Assembly: GCA_920105625.2 (NCBI GenBank)
Contig: OV050030.1
Span: 236,375,889 to 236,439,888 of the forward strand
Direction: 5' to 3'
Length of the DNA: 64,000 nt
DNA from: Clusia tigrina
Taxonomy: Eukaryota; Arthropoda; Insecta; Diptera; Clusiidae
Below are positions 24,679 to 37,344 of the stretch, piece after piece; position 1 is the first letter of the stretch; the number at the start of each line of letters is the position of its first letter. Both the position numbers and the translations under genes were made by a program. A model generated the notes under the pieces. The model saw only the letters and a list, made by a program, of their open reading frames with translations. It did not search any database and was not told the DNA's origin.

Positions 24679-27217
24679 GTTACAAGCATTTGTATGTTGC
24701 AAACTTTGATAGGTGTAGGACGTACCGTATAGAAGTTAGGGCCATTTGAAGTTTTATCAGGGTTTGATTTGGGACTTAAGGGTAGCATAGCTTTGAGCGA
24801 CAGCTAAAATTGACAAGAGGCTCGATTACTTTATTGTTACAAAATTTCAAGGGTTTATGACGCTTCAGTAAAAAGTTACAACATTTGTATGTTGCAAACT
24901 TTGATAGGTGTAAGACGTACCTTATAGAAGTTAGGGCCATTTGAAGTTTTATCAGTGTTTGATTTGGGACTCAAGGGTAGCATAGCTTTGAGCGATAGCT
25001 TAAATTGAGAAGAGGCTCGAGTACTTTATTTTTACAAAATTTCAAGGTTTTATGACGCTCCAGTAAAAAGTTACAACATTTGTATGTTGCAAACTTTGAT
25101 AGGTGTAAGACGTACCTTATAGAAGTTAGGGCCATTTGAAGTTTTATCAGTGTTTGATTTGGGACTCAAGGGTAGCATAGCTTTGAGCGATAGATTAAAC
25201 TGACAAGAGGCTCGAGTACTTTATTGTTACAAAATTTCTAGGTTTTATGACGCTCCAGTAAAAAGTTACAAGCATTTGTATGTTGCAAACTTTGATAGGT
25301 GTAGGATGTACCGTATAGAAGTTAGGGCCATTTGAAGTTTTATCAGGGTTTGATTTGGGACTTAAGGGTAGCATAGCTTTGAGCGACAGCTAAAATTGAC
25401 AAGAGGCTCGATTACTTTATTGTTACAAAATTTCAAGGTTTTATGACGCTTCAGTAAAAAGTTACAACATTTGTATGTTGCAAACTTTGATAGGTGTAAG
25501 ACGTACCTTATAGAAGTTAGGGCCATTTGAAGTTTTATCAGTGTTTGATTTGGGACTCAAGGGTAGCATAGCTTTGAGCGATAGCTTAAATTGAGAAGAG
25601 GCTCGACTACTTTATTTTTAATAAATTTCAAGGTTTTATGACGCTCCAGTAAAAAGTTACAACATTTGTATGTTGCAAACTTTAATAGGTGTGAGACGTA
25701 CCTTATAGAAGTTAGGGCCATTTGAAGTTTTATCAGTGTTTGATTTGGGACTCAAGGGTAGAATAGCTTTGAGCGATAGATCAAATTGACAAGAGGCTCG
25801 AGTACTTTATTGTTAAAAAATTTCTAGGTTTTATGACGCTCCAGTAAAAAGCTACAAGCATTTGAATGTTGCAAACTTTGATAGGTGTAGGACGTACCGT
25901 ATAAAAGTTAGGGCCATTTGAAGTTTATCAGTGTTTGATTTGGGATACAAGGGTAGCATAGCTTTCAGCGATAACTTAAATTGACAAGAGGCTCGAGTAC
26001 TTTATTGTTACAAAATTTCAAGGTGTTATGACGCTCCAGTAAAAAGTTACAAGCATTTGTATGTTGCAAACTTTGATAGGTGTAGGACGTACCGTATAGA
26101 AGTTAGGGCCATTTGAAGTTTTATCAGGGTTTGATTTGGGACTTAAGGGTAGCATAGCTTTGAGCGACAGCTAAAATTGACAAGAGGCTCGATTACTTTA
26201 TTGTTACAAAATTTCAAGGTTTTATGACGCTTCAGTAAAAAGTTACAACATTTGTATGTTGCAAACTTTGATAGGTGTAAGACGTACCTTATAGAAGTTA
26301 GGGCCATTTGAAGTTTTATCAGTGTTTGATTTGGGACTCAAGGGTAGCATAGCTTTGAGCGATAGCTTAAATTGAGAAGAGGCTCGAGTACTTTATTTTT
26401 ACAAAATTTCAAGGTTTTATGACGCTCCAGTAAAAAGTTACAACATTTGTATGTTGCAAACTTTGATAGGTGTAAGACGTACCTTATAGAAGTTAGGGCC
26501 ATTTGAAGTTTTATCAGTGTTTGATTTGGGACTCAAGGGTAGCATAGCTTTGAGCGATAGCTTAAATTGAGAAGAGGCTCGAGTACTTTATTTTTACAAA
26601 ATTTCAAGGTTTTATGACGCTCCAGTAAAAAGTTACAACATTTGTATGTTGCAAACTTTAATAGGTGTGAGACGTACCTTATAGAAGTTAGGGCCATTTG
26701 AAGTTTTATCAGTGTTTGATTTGGGACTCAAGGGTAGAATAGCTTTGAGCGATAGATCAAATTGACAAGAGGCTCGAGTACTTTATTGTTACAAAATTTC
26801 AAGGTGTTATGACGCTCCAGTAAAAAGTTACAAGCATTTGTATGTTGCAAACTTTAATAGGTGTGAGACGTACCTTATAGAAGTTAGGGCCATTTGAAGT
26901 TTTATCAGTGTTTGATTTGGGACTCAAGGGTAGAATAGCTTTGAGCGATAGATCAAATTGACAAGAGGCTCGAGTACTTTATTGTTAAAAAATTTCTAGG
27001 TTTTATGACGCTCCAGTAAAAAGCTACAAGCATTTGAATGTTGCAAACTTTGATAGGTGTAGGACGTACCGTATAAAAGTTAGGGCCATTTGAAGTTTAT
27101 CAGTGTTTGATTTGGGATACAAGGGTAGCATAGCTTTCAGCGATAACTTAAATTGACAAGAGGCTCGAGTACTTTATTGTTACAAAATTTCAAGGTGTTA
27201 TGACGCTCCAGTAAAAA
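24679..27217 (+). repeat. 7-mer and 6-mer derivatives
   Basis: 24679-26045 (1,367 bp) reads A-B-C-D/A-B-C'-G. 26046-27217 (1,172 bp) reads A-B-B-C'-C'-G. Both end in a G monomer that directly follows C', so D, E and F have been lost. The C' units here share gatagatcaaattgac, a mark not seen elsewhere, so the two units are recent relatives. Confidence 0.8.
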
Positions 27218-30120
27218 GTTACAAGCATTTGTATGTTGCAAACTTTGATAGGTGTAGGACGTACCGTATAGAAGTTAGGGCCATTTGAAGTTTTATCAGG
27301 GTTTGATTTGGGACTTAAGGGTAGCATAGCTTTGAGCGACAGCTAAAATTGACAAGAGGCTCGATTACTTTATTGTTACAAAATTTCAAGGTTTTATGAC
27401 GCTTCAGTAAAAAGTTACAACATTTGTATGTTGCAAACTTTGATAGGTGTAAGACGTACCTTATAGAAGTTAGGGCCATTTGAAGTTTTATCAGTGTTTG
27501 ATTTGGGACTCAAGGGTAGCATAGCTTTGAGCGATAGCTTAAATTGAGAAGAGGCTCGAGTACTTTATTGTTACAAAATTTCAAGGTTTTATGACGCTCC
27601 AGTAAAAAGTTACAACATTTGTATGTTGCAAACTTTGATAGGTGTAAGACGTACCTTATAGAAGTTAGGGCCATTTGAAGTTTTATCAGTGTTTGATTTG
27701 GGACTCAAGGGTAGCATAGCTTTGAGCGATAGATTAAACTGACAAGAGGCTCGAGTACTTTATTGTTACAAAATTTCAAGGTTTTATGACGCTCCAGTAA
27801 AAAGTTACAACATTTGTATGTTGCAAACTTTGATAGGTGTAAGACGTACCTTATAGAAGTTAGGGCCATTTGAAGTTTTATCAGTGTTTGATTTGGGACT
27901 CAAGGGTAGCATAGCTTTGAGCGATAGCTTAAATTGAGAAGAGGCTCGAGTACTTTATTGTTACAAAATTTCAAGGTTTTATGACGCTCCAGTAAAAAGT
28001 TACAACATTTGTATGTTGCAAACTTTAATAGGTGTGAGACGTACCTTATAGAAGTTAGGGCCATTTGAAGTTTTATCAGTGTTTGATTTGGGACTCAAGG
28101 GTAGAATAGCTTTGAGCGATAGATTAAATTGACAAGAGGCTCGAGTACTTTATTGTTACAAAATTTCTAGGTTTTATGACGCTCCAGTAAAAAGTTACAA
28201 GCATTTGTATGTTGCAAACTTTGATAGGTGTAGGATGTACCGTATAGAAGTTAGGGCCATTTGAAGTTTTATCAGTGTTTGATTTGGGACTCAAGGGTAG
28301 CAAAGCTTTGAGCGATAGATTAAATTGACAAGAGGCTCGAGTACTTTATTGTTACAAAATTTCTAGGTTTTATGACGCTCCAGTAAAAAGTTACAAGCAT
28401 TTGTATGTTGCAAACTTTGATAGGTGTAGGATGTACCTTATAGAAGTTAGGGCCATTTGAAGTTTTATCAGTGTTTGATTTGGGACTCAAGGGTAGCATA
28501 GCTTTGAGCGATAGCTTAAATTGAGAAGAGGCTCGAGTACTTTATTTTTACAAAATTTCAAGGTTTTATGACGCTCCAGTAAAAAGTTACAACATTTGTA
28601 TGTTGCAAACTTTGATAGGTGTAAGACGTACCTTATAGAAGTTAGGGCCATTTGAAGTTTTATCAGTGTTTGATTTGGGACTCAAGGGTAGCATAGCTTT
28701 GAGCGATAGATTAAACTGACAAGAGGCTCGAGTACTTTATTGTTACAAAATTTCAAGGTTTTATGACGCTCCAGTAAAAAGTTACAACATTTGTATGTTG
28801 CAAACTTTGATAGGTGTAAGACGTACCTTATAGAAGTTAGGGCCATTTGAAGTTTTATCAGTGTTTGATTTGGGACTCAAGGGTAGCATAGCTTTGAGCG
28901 ATAGCTTAAATTGAGAAGAGGCTCGAGTACTTTATTTTTACAAAATTTCAAGGTTTTATGACGCTCCAGTAAAAAGTTACAACATTTGTATGTTGCAAAC
29001 TTTAATAGGTGTGAGACGTACCTTATAGAAGTTAGGGCCATTTGAAGTTTTATCAGTGTTTGATTTGGGACTCAAGGGTAGAATAGCTTTGAGTGATAGA
29101 TTAAATTGACAAGAGGCTCGAGTACTTTATTGTTACAAAATTTCTAGGTTTTATGACGCTCCAGTAAAAAGTTACAAGCATTTGTATGTTGCAAACTTTG
29201 ATAGGTGTAGGATGTACCGTATAGAAGTTAGGGCCATTTGAAGTTTTATCAGTGTTTGATTTGGGACTCAAGGGTAGCAAAGCTTTGAGCGATAGATTAA
29301 ATTGACAAGAGGCTCGAGTACTTTATTGTTACAAAATTTCTAGGTTTTATGACGCTCCAGTAAAAAGTTACAAGCATTTGTATGTTGCAAACTTTGATAG
29401 GTGTAGGATGTACCGTATAGAAGTTAGGGCCATTTGAAGTTTTATCAGTGTTTGATTTGGGACTCAAGGGTAGCAAAGCTTTGAGCGATAGCTTAATTTG
29501 ACAAGAGGCTCGAGTACTTTATTGTTACAAAATTTTAAGGTTTTATGACGCTCCAGTAAAAAGTTACAACATTTGTATGTTGCAAACTTTGATAGGTGTA
29601 AGACGTACCTTATAGAAGTTAGGGCCATTTGAAGTTTTATCAGTGTTTGATTTGGGACTCAAGGGTAGCATAGCTTTGAGCGATAGCTTAAATTGAGAAG
29701 AGGCTCGAGTACTTTATTTTTACAAAATTTCAAGGTTTTATGACGCTCCAGTAAAAAGTTACAACATTTGTATGTTGCAAACTTTGATAGGTGTAAGACG
29801 TACCTTATAGAAGTTAGGGCCATTTGAAGTTTTATCAGTGTTTGATTTGGGACTCAAGGGTAGCATAGCTTTGAGCGATAGATTAAACTGACAAGAGGCT
29901 CGAGTACTTTATTGTTACAAAATTTCAAGGTTTTATGACGCTCCAGTAAAAAGTTACAACATTTGTATGTTGCAAACTTTGATAGGTGTAAGACGTACCT
30001 TATAGAAGTTAGGGCCATTTGAAGTTTTATCAGTGTTTGATTTGGGACTCAAGGGTAGCATAGCTTTGAGCGATAGCTTAAATTGAGAAGAGGCTCGAGT
30101 ACTTTATTTTTACAAAATTT
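27218..30120 (+). repeat. A/B/C/D-only segment with 5- and 6-mer echoes
   Basis: After an initial A, this stretch uses B, C, C' and D monomers only. The C' mark gtgtgagacg recurs at 28032, 29009 and 30181, that is 977 bp (5 monomers) and 1,172 bp (6 monomers) apart. The repeated group is roughly C'-D-D-B-C-B. E, F and G are absent until 30.8 kb. Confidence 0.8.
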
Positions 30121-33080
30121 CAAGGTTTTATGACGCTCCAGTAAAAAGTTACAACATTTGTATGTTGCAAACTTTAATAGGTGTGAGACGTACCTTATAG
30201 AAGTTAGGGCCATTTGAAGTTTTATCAGTGTTTGATTTGGGACTCAAGGGTAGAATAGCTTTGAGCGATAGATTAAATTGACAAGAGGCTCGAGTACTTT
30301 ATTGTTACAAAATTTCTAGGTTTTATGACGCTCCAGTAAAAAGTTACAAGCATTTGTATGTTGCAAACTTTGATAGGTGTAGGATGTACCGTATAGAAGT
30401 TAGGGCCATTTGAAGTTTTATCAGTGTTTGATTTGGGACTCAAGGGTAGCAAAGCTTTGAGCGATAGATTAAATTGACAAGAGGCTCGAGTACTTTATTG
30501 TTACAAAATTTCTAGGTTTTATGACGCTCCAGTAAAAAGTTACAAGCATTTGTATGTTGCAAACTTTGATAGGTGTAGGATGTACCGTATAGAAGTTAGG
30601 GCCATTTGAAGTTTTATCAGTGTTTGATTTGGGACTCAAGGGTAGCAAAGCTTTGAGCGATAGCTTAATTTGACAAGAGGCTCGAGTACTTTATTGTTAC
30701 AAAATTTTAAGGTTTTATGACGCTCCAGTAAAAAGTTACAAGCATTTGTATGTTGCAAACTTTGATAGGTGTAGGATGCACTGTATAGAAGTTAGGGCCA
30801 TTTGAAGTTTTATCAGTGTTTGATTTGGGACTCAAGGGTAGCATAGCTTTGAGCGATAGCTTAAATTGACAAGAGGCTCGAATAATTTATTGTTACAAAA
30901 TTTCAAGGTTTTATGACGCTCCAGTAAAAAGTTACAAGCATTTGTATGTTGCAAACTTTGATAGGTGTAGGATGCACTGTATAGAAGTTAGGGCCATTTG
31001 AAGTTTTATCAGTGTTTGATTTGGGACTCAAGGGTAGCATAGCTTTGAGCGATAGCTTAAATTGACAAGAGGCTCGAATAATTTATTGTTACAAAATTTC
31101 AAGGTTTTATGACGCTCCAGTAAAAAGTTACAAGCATTTGTATGTTGCAAACTTTGATAGGTGTAGGACGTACCGTATAGAAGTTAGGGCCATTTGAAGT
31201 TTTATCAGGGTTTGATTTGGGACTTAAGGGTAGCATAGCTTTGAGCGACAGCTAAAATTGACAAGAGGCTCGATTACTTTATTGTTACAAAATTTCAAGG
31301 TTTTATGACGCTTCAGTAAAAAGTTACAACATTTGTATGTTGCAAACTTTGATAGGTGTAAGACGTACCTTATAGAAGTTAGGGCCATTTGAAGTTTTAT
31401 CAGTGTTTGATTTGGGACTCAAGGGTAGCATCGCTTTGAGCGATAGCTTAAATTGAGAAGAGGCTCGAGTACTTTATTTTTACAAAATTTCAAGGTTTTA
31501 TGACGCTCCAGTAAAAAGTTACAACATTTGTATGTTGCAAATTTTGATAGGTGTAAGACGTACCTTATAGAAGTTAGGGCCATTTGAAGTTTTATCAGTG
31601 TTTGATTTGGGACTCAAGGGTAGCATAGCTTTGAGCGATAGATTAAACTGACAAGAGGCTCGAGTACTTTATTGTTACAAAATTTCTAGGTTTTATGACG
31701 CTCCAGTAAAAAGTTACAAGCATTTGTATGTTGCAAACTTTGATAGGTGTAGGACGTACCGTATAGAAGTTAGGGCCATTTGAAGTTTTATCAGTATTTG
31801 ATTTGGGACTCAAGGGTAGCATAGCTTTGAGCGATAGCTTAAATTGAGAAGAGGCTCGAGTACTTTATTTTTACAAAATTTCATTGTTTTATGACGCTCC
31901 AGTAAAAAGTTACAACATTTGTATGTTGCAAACTTTGATAGGTGTAAGACGTACCTTATAGAAGTTAGGGCCATTTGAAGTTTTATCAGTGTTTGATTTG
32001 GGACTCAAGGGTAGCATAGCTTTGAGCGATAGCTTAAATTGAGAAGAAGCTCGAGTACTTTATTTTTACAAAATTTCAATGTTTTATGACGCTCCAGTAA
32101 AAAGTTACAACATTTGTATGTTGCAAACTTTGATAGGTGTAAGACGTACCTTATAGAAGTTAGGGCCATTTGAAGTTTTATCAGTGTTTGATTTGGGACT
32201 CAAGGGTAGCATAGCTTTGAGCGATAGATTAAACTGACAAGAGGCTCGAGTACTTTATTGTTACAAAATTTCAAGGTTTTATGACGCTCCAGTAATAAGT
32301 TACAACATTTGTATGTTGCAAACTTTGATAGGTGTAAGACGTACCTTAAAGAAGTTAGGGCCATTTGAAGTTTTATCAGTGTTTGATTTGGGACTCAAGG
32401 GTAGCATAGCTTTGAGCGATAGCTTAAATTGAGAAGAGGCTCGAGTACTTTATTCTTACCAAATTTCAAGGTTTTATGACGCTCCAGTAAAAAGTTACAA
32501 CATTTGTATGTTGCAAACTTTAATAGGTGTGAGACGTACCTTATAGAAATTAGGGCCATTTGAAGTTTTATCAGTGTTTGATTTGGGACTCAAGGGTAGA
32601 ATAGCTTTGAGCGATATATTAAATTGACAAGAGGCTCGAGTACTTTATTGTTACAAAATTTCTAGGTTTTATGACGCTCCAGTAAAAAGTTACAAGCATT
32701 TGTATGTTGCAAACTTTGATAGGTGTAGGATGTACCGTATAGAAGTTAGGGCCATTTGAAGTTTTATCAGTGTTTGATTTGGGACTCAAGGGTAGCAAAG
32801 CTTTGAGCGATAGCTTAATTTGACAAGAGGCTCGAGTACTTTATTGTTACAAAATTTTAAGGTTTTATGACGCTCCAGTAAAAAGTTACAAGCATTTGTA
32901 TGTTGCAAACTTTGATAGGTGTAGGATGCACTGTATAGAAGTTAGGGCCATTTGAAGTTTTATCAGTGTTTGATTTGGGACTCAAGGGTAGCATAGCTTT
33001 GAGCGATAGCTTAAATTGACAAGAGGCTCGAATAATTTATTGTTACAAAATTTCAAGGTTTTATGACGCTCCAGTAAAAA

Positions 33081-33271
33081 GTTACAAGCATTTGTATGTT
33101 GCAAACTTTGATAGGTGTAGGATGCACTGTATAGAAGTTAGGGCCATTTGAAGTTTTATCAGTGTTTGATTTGGGATTCAAGGGTAGCTTTGAGCGATAG
33201 CTTAAATTGACAAGAGGCTCGAATAATTTATTGTTACAAAATTTCAAGGTTTTATGACGCTCCAGTAAAAA
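33081..33271 (+). repeat. Monomer type E' (5-bp deletion, 191 bp)
   Basis: Like E but with gggattcaagggtagctttg: five bases (catag) are lost between the two halves of the usual gtagcatagcttt, leaving a 191-bp monomer. The same deletion is found in five places (near 33185, 34745, 40210, 43525 and 45090), always as the second of an E-E' pair, so all five copies descend from one event. Confidence 0.9.
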
Positions 33272-33662
33272 GTTACAAGCATTTGTATGTTGCAAACTTT
33301 GATAGGTGTAGGACGTAGCGTATATAAGTTAGGGCCATTTGAAGTTTTATCAGTGCTTGATTTGGGACTCAAGGGTAGCATAGCTTTGAGCGATAGCTTA
33401 AATTGACAAGAGGCTCGAGTACTTTATTGTTACAAAATTTCAAGGTTTTATGACGGTCCATTAAAAAGCTACAAGCATTTGAATGTTGCAAACTTTGATA
33501 GGTGTAGGACGTACCGTATAAAAGTTAGGGCCATTTGAAGTTTATCAGTGTTTGATTTGGGATACAAGGGTAGCATAGCTTTCAGCGATAACTTAAATTG
33601 ACAAGAGGCTCGAGTACTTTATTGTTACAAAATTTCAAGGTTTTATGACGCTCCAGTAAAAA

Positions 33663-35222
33663 GTTACAAGCATTTGTATGTTGCAAACTTTGATAGGTGT
33701 AGGACGTACCGTATAGAAGTTAGGGCCATTTGAAGTTTTATCAGGGTTTGATTTGGGACTTAAGGGTAGCATTGCTTTGAGCGACAGCTAAAATTGACAA
33801 GAGGCTCGATTACTTTATTGTTACAAAATTTCAAGGTTTTATGACGCTTCAGTAAAAAGTTACAACATTTGTATGTTGCAAACTTTGATAGGTGTAAGAC
33901 GTACCTTATAGAAGTTAGGGCCATTTGAAGTTTTATCAGTGTTTGATTTGGGTCTCAAGGGTAGCATAGCTTTGAGCGATAGCTTAAATTGAGAAGAGGC
34001 TCGAGTACTTTATTTTTACAAAATTTCAAGGTTTTATGACGCTCCAGTAAAAAGTTACAACATTTGTATGTTGCAAACTTTGATAGGTGTAAGACGTACC
34101 TTATAGAAGTTAGGGCAATTTGAAGTTTTATCAGTGTTTGATTTGGGACTTAAGGGTAGCATAGCTTTGAGCGATATATTAAATTGACAAGAGGCTCGAG
34201 TACTTTATTGTTACAAAATTTCTAGGTTTTATGACGCTCCAGTAAAAAGTTACAAGCATTTGTATGTTGCAAACTTTGATAGGTGTAGGATGTACCGTAT
34301 AGAAGTTAGGGCCATTTGAAGTTTTATCAGTGTTTGATTTGGGACTCAAGGGTAGCAAAGCTTTGAGCGATAGCTTAATTTGACAAGAGGCTCGAGTACT
34401 TTATTGTTACAAAATTTTAAGGTTTTATGACGCTCCAGTAAAAAGTTACAAGCATTTGTATGTTGCAAACTTTGATAGGTGTAGGATGCACTGTATAGAA
34501 GTTAGGGCCATTTGAAGTTTTATCAGTGTTTGATTTGGGACTCAAGGGTAGCATAGCTTTGAGCGATAGCTTAAATTGACAAGAGGCTCGAATAATTTAT
34601 TGTTACAAAATTTCAAGGTTTTATGACGCTCCAGTAAAAAGTTACAAGCATTTGTATGTTGCAAACTTTGATAGGTGTAGGATGCACTGTATAGAAGTTA
34701 GGGCCATTTGAAGTTTTATGAGTGTTTGATTTGGGATTCAAGGGTAGCTTTGAGCGATAGCTTAAATTGACAAGAGGCTCGAATAATTTATTGTTACAAA
34801 ATTTCAAGGTTTTATGACGCTCCAGTAAAAAGTTACAAGCATTTGTATGTTGCAAACTTTGATAGGTGTAGGACGTAGCGTATATAAGTTAGGGCCATTT
34901 GAAGTTTTATCAGTGCTTGATTTGGGACTCAAGGGTAGCATAGCTTTGAGCGATAGCTTAAATTGACAAGAGGCTCGAGTACTTTATTGTTACAAAATTT
35001 CAAGGTTTTATGACGCTCCATTAAAAAGCTACAAGCATTTGAATGTTGCAAACTTTGATAGGTGTAGGACGTACCGTATAAAAGTTAGGGCCATTTGAAG
35101 TTTATCAGTGTTTGATTTGGGATACAAGGGTAGCATAGGTTTCAGCGATAACTTAAATTGACAAGAGGCTCGAGTACTTTATTGTTACAAAATTTCAAGG
35201 TTTTATGACGCTCCAGTAAAAA
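33663..35222 (+). repeat. 8-mer HOR, reference copy (1,560 bp)
   Basis: The order is A (33663), B (33859), C-like (34054), D (34249), E (34445), E' (34641), F (34832), G (35028). A matching E-E'-F-G series lies 1,560 bp upstream at about 32885-33662. The same 8-mer reappears at about 44010-45570. It is the 11-mer HOR without H-I-J-K and with E doubled. Confidence 0.9.
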
Positions 35223-37344
35223 GTTACAAGCATTTGTATGTTGCAAACTTTGATAGGTGTAGGACGTACCGTATAGAAGTTAGGGCCATTTGAAGTTTTA
35301 TCAGGGTTTGATTTGGGACCTAAGGGTAGCATAGCTTTGAGCGACAGCTAAAATTGACAAGAGGCTCGATTACTTTATTGTTACAAAATTTCAAGGTTTT
35401 ATGACGCTTCAGTAAAAAGTTACAACATTTGTATGTTGCAAACTTTGATAGGTGTAAGACGTACCTTATAGAAGTTAGGGCCATTTGAAGTTTTATCAGT
35501 GTTTGATTTGGGACTCAAGGGTAGCATAGCTTTGAGCGATAGCTTAAATTGAGAAGAGGCTCGAGTACTTTATTTTTACAAAATTTCAAGGTTTTATGAC
35601 GCTCCAGTAAAAAGTTACAACATTTGTATGTTGCAAACTTTGATAGGTGTAAGACGTACCTTATAGAAGTTAGGGCCATTTGAAGTTTTATCAGTGTTTG
35701 ATTTGGGACTTAAGGGTAGCATAGCTTTGAGCGATAGATTAAACTGACAAGAGGCTCGAGTACTTTATTGTTACAAAATTTCTAGGTTTTATGACGCTCC
35801 AGTAAAAAGTTACAAGCATTTGTATGTTGCAAACTTTGATAGGTGTAGGATGTACCGTATAGAAGTTAGGGCCATTTGAAGTTTTATCAGGGTTTGATTT
35901 GGGACTTAAGGGTAGCGTAGCTTTGAGCGACAGCTAAAATTGACAAGAGGCTCGATTACTTTATTGTTACAAAATTTCAAGGTTTTATGACGCTTCAGTA
36001 AAAAGTTACAACATTTGTATGTTGCAAACTTTGATAGGTGTAAGACGTACCTTATAGAAGTTAGGGCCATTTGAAGTTTTATCAGTGTTTGATTTGGGAC
36101 TCAAGGGTAGCATAGCTTTGAGCGATAGCTTAAATTGAGAAGAGGCTCGAGTACTTTATTTTTACAAAATTTCAAGGTTTTATGACGCTCCAGTAAAAAG
36201 TTACAACATTTGTATGTGGCAAACTTTAATAGGTGTGAGACGTACCTTATAGAAGTTAGGGCCATTTGAAGTTTTATCAGTGTTTGATTTGGGACTCAAG
36301 GGTAGAATAGCTTTGAGCGATAGATTAAATTGACAAGAGGCTCGAGTACTTTATTGTTACAAAATTTCTAGGTTTTATGACGCTCCAGTAAAAAGCTACA
36401 AGCATTTGAATGTTGCAAACTTTGATAGGTGTAGGACGTACCGTATAAAAGTTAGGGCCATTTGAAGTTTATCAGTGTTTGATTTGGGATACAAGGGTAG
36501 CATAGCTTTCAGCGATAACTTAAATTGACAAGAGGCTCGAGTACTTTATTGTTACAAAATTTCAAGGTTTTATGACGCTCCAGTAAAAAGTTACAAGCAT
36601 TTGTATGTTGCAAACTTTGATAGGTGTAGGATGTACCGTATAGAAGTTAGGGCCATTTGAAGTTTTATCAGGGTTTGATTTGGGACTTAAGGGTAGCATA
36701 GCTTTGAGCGACAGCTAAAATTGACAAGAGGCTCGATTACTTTATTGTTACAAAATTTCAAGGTTTTATGACGCTTCAGTAAAAAGTTACAACATTTGTA
36801 TGTTGCAAACTTTGATAGGTGTAAGACGTACCTTATAGAAGTTAGGGCCATTTGAAGTTTTATCAGTGTTTGATTTGGGACTCAAGGGTAGCATAGCTTT
36901 GAGCGATAGCTTAAATTGAGAAAAGGCTCGAGTACTTTATTTTTACAAAATTTCAAGGTTTTATGACGCTCCAGTAAAAAGTTACAACATTTGTATGTTG
37001 CAAACTTTAATAGGTGTGAGACGTACCTTATAGAAATTAGGGCCATTTGAAGTTTTATCAGTGTTTGATTTGGGACTCAAGGGTAGCAAAGCTTTGAGCG
37101 ATAGCTTAATTTGACAAGAGGCTCGAGTACTTTATTGTTACAAAATTTTAAGGTTTTATGACGCTCCAGTAAAAATTTACAAGGATTTGTATGTTGCAAA
37201 CTTTGATAGGTGTAGGATGCACTGTATAGAAATTAGGGCCATTTGAAGTTTTATCAGTGTTTGATTTGGGACTCAAGGGTAGCATAGCTTTGAGCGATAG
37301 CTTAAATTGACAAGAGGCTCGATTACTTTATTGTTACAAAATTT

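Larger units (their letters stand above)
30121..37344 (+). repeat. Large segmental repeat, copy 1 (about 7.2 kb, 37 monomers)
   Basis: Marks in this block recur at fixed offsets: +7,224 then +7,029 in copy 2, and +10,347 then +10,542 and +11,128 in copy 3. Examples are agcatcgctttg at 31428, tttcattg near 31880, tgtatgtggc at 36211 and aaaaatttacaaggattt at 37171. Private differences include gagaagaagctc near 32041 and cagtaataag near 32290. Confidence 0.83.
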